This document shows positions 56,253-60,000 of a DNA stretch of 60,000 nt, one piece after another. Below the pieces are notes generated by a model. The model worked only from the letters and a program-made list of their open reading frames with translations, was not told the origin of the DNA and made no database searches. Each line of letters opens with the position of its first letter. Positions within the stretch are counted from its first letter, which is position 1. The position numbers and the translations under genes were made by a program. The stretch is from Lineus longissimus (Eukaryota; Nemertea; Pilidiophora; Heteronemertea; Lineidae): the NCBI RefSeq assembly GCF_910592395.1, contig NC_088317.1, positions 16,122,001 to 16,182,000 on the forward strand. The letters are read 5' to 3'.

Positions 56253-56449
56253 GACAACGTTTACTGCGTACCAACTTGAAGAAATGGAAAAGGCTTTCGA
56301 GGCGGCGCCCTATCCAGATGTGTTCATGAGGGAGGACCTGGCCATGAGGATTGGTTTGAGTGAATCGAGGGTCCAGGTGTGGTTTCAAAACAGACGCGCA
56401 AAATGGCGGAAGAACACGCCAAAGAAACCAGTGAATTATTCCGTACCAA
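56253..56449 (+). CDS. repo: Repo-like homeobox gene, exon 3 (homeodomain)
   Basis: Residues 105-170, carrying nearly all of the 60-residue homeodomain (101-160): R5, TTF at 6-8, [20 protein letters not shown], and recognition helix [14 protein letters not shown] with W48, F49, Q50, N51 and R53. Q50 places it among Q50 paired-like factors. TAYQLEE plus APYPDVF and [10 protein letters not shown] resemble Drosophila Repo, the glial-fate transcription factor, more than Uncx ([10 protein letters not shown]), Arx or Rax. There is no paired domain. An intron after homeodomain residue 4 splits the N-terminal arm. Acceptor TTTTTAAG, donor CCAA|GTAAGT, leaving phase 1. Confidence 0.95.
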
Positions 56450-56865
56450 GTAAGTTGTGCGAAGAGAAATAAGACTATCAGCATTTATTGCTTCTTCCCT
56501 TATGTTTCCGTACCACATAGCAGGCCATTGTATCGTTTCTCATCCCTTTGATGCAGAGTGCATTTTTATAGGGACGATGCAAATGCCTGCTGTTGGAGGA
56601 TGTTTGTTTCCATTCTTCACTGGGTACAGTCCTTCTCCAATAGAGTAGCTTGAACGGAGACGAGGACAAGTGAGCTAAGACATTCGTTTGACAGTTCCAC
56701 TTTCAGGTTGTCCCATTGTCGTTTTGGGAAATACGCTTTCGTCATCAATCTTTTACTAGAACTATAGATAGATCAGGTTAGTCCAAGCCTCACCTCGAGA
56801 CACCCCTCGTCCCACCCTCCAACATTTAACTCTGTACATTGTATCATAATTTTCTTCCATTCCAG
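56450..56865. other. Homeobox gene intron 3
   Basis: 416 bases, nothing recognised beyond its splice sites. Confidence 0.7.
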
Positions 56866-57230
56866 CGTCTTATCCATCCACCTCACCCTATCCGAACGCA
56901 TACTCAGGCTACGTCAACCCAATGGACCGATGCTGCTTCCTGCCGTCTCCCTACGACACCGCCCATCTCTCAGCCGCGGCCAGCCTGGCATCAAGACTCC
57001 CATACGTCACGCAGGTCGCATACCCCGGCTATCCGTCTTTGGCCGGGTCCGGATACCCAGCCAGCTCGCTGCCGTCCGCGCTACCGCCTTCTTTACTGTC
57101 CGTCGGAATGCCTCTCCGGGCGCATTCGCACGGATCACCAGACTCTCCACACACGGACACACCAAAAGATTTACAGGGCATCCACCCGTTGTGTTTGAAA
57201 AAGGATTCTCCGACACTTCAGTACACGTGA
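56866..57230 (+). CDS. repo: Repo-like homeobox gene, exon 4 (C-terminal tail, stop)
   Basis: Residues 171-291 and stop TGA (57228-57230). The tail is rich in Ser, Pro, Tyr and Ala (SYPSTSPYPNAYSGYVNPMD, SAAASLASRLPYV, SLPSALPPSLL) and has no OAR motif that I can see. Acceptor CATTCCAG; the phase fits exon 3 (codon A|CG, T171). GC content is clearly higher here than around it. Whole protein: 291 residues if the first ATG is used, a nuclear DNA-binding regulator by family. Confidence 0.9.
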
Positions 57231-57649
57231 TGAAAGCTTAGACTTATGAACAATTCGACTTTCCGATAGGACTGCGTCAGCAATGACGGATGGAAGATGT
57301 CGTGAAATTATGCATAATTATAATAAGACTGTTGACCGGGGTTCCATTTCAAGACAAAATTTCAACTGGTCACTGTCACCATGAAAAGTTGTATGCGCGA
57401 CCACGCATGTCAAAGTAGGCCCAGAGACGGTTGTACCACTTTTACCAATCATTACTAGCATACATAGATATAGTAAATTATCCATCTATCTATTTATTCT
57501 AGTAGTAAATATTCAGCCATGACAAGCACTTGCGTTCATCACACAACGCAACGCATGACCCACGAGCATGTGTCACTGAGTGCACAATGAGTACCAGACG
57601 TGCACCAGTCACGAGCACAGGTACGAGAGCCTGACGCACCACCAGCAAA

Positions 57650-58165
57650 TGCACTACTCATCATGAGCACAGGCATAATCGCTAAAGGCACCAACAGCAC
57701 AAGCACCAGTCACCAAATACACTAATAGCACAAGCACCAGTCACCAAATGCACTAATAGCACAAACAGCAGTCACCAAATGCACTAATAGCACAAGCACC
57801 AGTCACCAAATGCACTAATAGCACAAGCACCAGTCACCAAATGCACTAATAGCACAAGCACCAGTCACCAAATGCACTAATAGCACAAGCACCAGTCACC
57901 AAATGCACTAATAGCACAAGTACCAGTCACCAAATGCACTAATAGCACATGCACCAGTCACTAAATGCACTAATAGCACAGAGTCACTATATACAACCAC
58001 ATCACATGTACCAGTCACTAAATGCACCACCAGCACATGCACCAGTCACTAAATGCATTAACAGTCACTAATTCACCACTAGCACATGCACCAGTCTCTA
58101 ATGCACCACCAGCACATGCACCAGTCACTAAACGCACAATCTCCACACGCACCAGTCACTAAATG
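57650..58165. repeat. 31-bp minisatellite, about 9 regular plus degenerate copies
   Basis: The core unit is CACCAGTCACCAAATGCACT plus AATAGCACAAG, regular from about 57690 to 57975. It decays afterwards into CACCAGTCACTAAATGCACC and similar variants. Confidence 0.93.
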
Positions 58166-59426
58166 CGTGGGGTGAAAACATTTCACTTTTCAGCTCTAAC
58201 TACTTTGGTCTGAGCAAATTATGCAAATGCTGCCCGAAGTGCCTTTGCCTTTTATAAGGATTTTTTCATTTTGTCCATTTTGGTCACAAAGATTAAGATA
58301 CTGTATTGATGTAAAATTATGTTGCCCATTTGTTGTCACAAATGTAATGACGCATTTCAAATGAAATGAAGATAAATGCTTATGTATAGTGTAAATATGA
58401 ATGAATATACATGTACATGTATTCTTTGTACCATAATGAAATGGGAAATGGCCGAAATGTGCAATAATTTTAGAGATTTCTATGCAAAGGTTCAGTTCCT
58501 GGTGTAGTTTAGGAACACCAAATATATTGGGACCAAAAATCAGGCAAGAGGCGTTGTGGCATCTTCACCCGTCAATGGTTGACATTTCCTCCGACAATCT
58601 GGAATCCCACCGAGGTGTGGGCAATCGCTACCCCCTCAGTGCCCCCTGCGATTCTTAAAGGGACAAGTTGGGCATGAGATATGTTGGTTTTTCATAAAAA
58701 AATGGCTTCCAACTGGACCGTGACGTCTCCAAAGCAATGCACTAGGTTGGAATGTAACTGTAGGCTTACCTGTTAAGCGTCGCAAGCCATGGCCAAAAAT
58801 GCCTTGCAACACAAGCGAAAATAATTCATTGAAGGTTAGTTTGATTGCTACATGAGGCGGCGCATGGTGGCAGGCAAGGGTATAATCCTAAAGCCCTCGC
58901 CCAAGTTGTCCCTTTACAGCACAAGTTAATAAGTTATGCCGTAGGGTGGGCTTTGGACTAGCTGGGGAAGGTTGATTGACACTGTTCGAGATGTTGTTGG
59001 AAGGAGATCCAATTAGGATGACGCAATGGACTGCCCCGGGAGTCTACTCAGATGGTGGCACGCAAGGCAATCACCGTGCTGCCATCTGTGAGACGACCGA
59101 GTACCAATCTAGTTGCCAGAGAAGTTCAAACTCAGGGAATACATTTTTGTGTGTGTAAATATTATTGTTTTACAATGTATTAAAATCATGTGGCGCATGT
59201 ACTTCTTTGTATTGTAAACGTAATGGTAAGGGGAGGGGGACAACGTCGGAAAATACATGAACTGCGAGCCCACAGCTTTGCTACAATTTGGAGTGCATGT
59301 ACTTCTCTATATAAACGATATTTCTTGCATGCTGGTTTTTGGTGCTATTCCTATTGACTACCATATTTTTGTATTCATGTATGGTTGCATTATGTAAACT
59401 ATTGAGATATCATGACAGTGTAAACA

Positions 59427-59432
59427 AATAAA
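59427..59432 (+). terminator. Candidate polyadenylation signal AATAAA
   Basis: AATAAA within AAACAAATAAACAATATTTT, 2.2 kb after the homeobox stop codon; a GT-containing stretch (TTGTACCCAAGGTGCTGTTTTG) follows. Confidence 0.4.
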
Positions 59433-59469
59433 CAATATTTTGAAATTGTACCCAAGGTGCTGTTTTGAT

Positions 59470-59490
59470 TCTCCCCCCCCCCCCCCCCGC
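59470..59490. repeat. Poly-C run next to GCGGCCGC
   Basis: An uninterrupted run of about 18 C followed by GCGGCCGCCG. Simple repeat; its length in the assembly may be unreliable. Confidence 0.85.
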
Positions 59491-60000
59491 GGCCGCCGTT
59501 TCCCTACTTTAGTATCTGAGGGGTTCTTCCATAGTACACATTCCCAACGCAGTGGACAGGCCTCGTCCCTCCCCCATAGACAGGGTGAGGACTGGGTTGC
59601 CTTGGGAGTCTACCACTGTGACGGAGTAGGGACTGATACACTGCAGTCGTGCTAAGCAAAAAGGTTATCTCCAGCATGTGCAATGCAAGATCCGTTTTGA
59701 TAACTTAATGGAGGGAAAAGAGATTGGCCTATTGAAGAACCATGTCGACAGTTGGGGCAATAGTGTGGCCGTTAATGAAGAGTTTACGTATGCGAGGTCT
59801 TGGATATTTGCTCCACCGAAGACAGTCTCCAAAAGTAAACTAGCAATTAATGCATAGTTGAAGAGATACACGAGTGTAGGCTTACACACAACATCTTGAA
59901 ACACATGCAATAAAGTAAATCAAACTACGTGTACATGTACTACAAAACCTGCATCTAAGATACGAGAGTGCCAGTCTAAGGGCCAAGGAAAACGCACGCG
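59491..60000. other. Downstream flank
   Basis: No gene or repeat that I can support in the last 500 bases. Confidence 0.5.

Larger units (their letters stand above)
57231..59450 (+). other. Probable long 3' UTR of the homeobox gene
   Basis: No open frame of note follows the stop codon. AATAAA at 59427-59432 is the clearest poly(A) signal on this strand, implying a 3' UTR of about 2.2 kb that includes the 31-bp array. An earlier, unrecognised poly(A) site is possible. Confidence 0.4.

Overview
This window is eukaryotic nuclear DNA from an animal, most likely a marine bilaterian invertebrate. The coding is split into short exons with GT-AG introns, the base composition is AT-rich, and introns and intergenic space are full of minisatellites, inverted-repeat transposon relics, SINE-like and LINE fragments. 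Two protein genes can be rebuilt. One is a Repo-like homeobox gene, a family known from invertebrates and, as far as I know, missing from vertebrates. A lophotrochozoan (mollusc, annelid, brachiopod or relative) is my guess only.

Minus strand, 29506 down to 1: the 5' part of an inositol 1,4,5-trisphosphate receptor (IP3R) family gene. Eighteen coding exons join with matching reading phases into 719 residues and continue past base 1. They cover the suppressor beta-trefoil (about 1-209), the second (MIR-type) beta-trefoil (about 210-408), the helical RIH/ARM region (409 onward) and the start of the modulatory region. The copy is divergent. The basic residues of the helical half of the IP3 pocket are largely kept, but the TTGR contact loop of the trefoil half is not recognisable.

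Plus strand, 49536 to 57230: a complete four-exon paired-like homeobox gene of 291 residues. It has an N-terminal octapeptide (HSIDGILG), a Q50 homeodomain closest in my memory to Repo (reversed polarity), and a Ser/Pro/Tyr-rich tail. A candidate poly(A) signal at 59427 implies a long 3' UTR. The two genes are divergent (head to head), with about 20 kb of repeat-rich spacer between their start codons.

Repeats dominate the rest. Minisatellites have units of 16, 21, about 35, 66, about 76, 56, 39, 107, 32, 57 and 31 bp. Two of them touch splicing. The 66-bp array (14382-15503) has copied the last ten codons and the splice donor of IP3R exon 10 seventeen times. The 56-bp array (20005-20288) carries a microexon-like cassette five times. 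There are also short elements with TA-flanked CAGTRGAACC ends (seven copies or fragments), four long inverted-repeat elements, tRNA-derived SINE-like sequences, and the 3' end of a CR1/L2-type LINE inserted close to an exon. I saw no rRNA, CRISPR array, intact autonomous transposon or functional tRNA.
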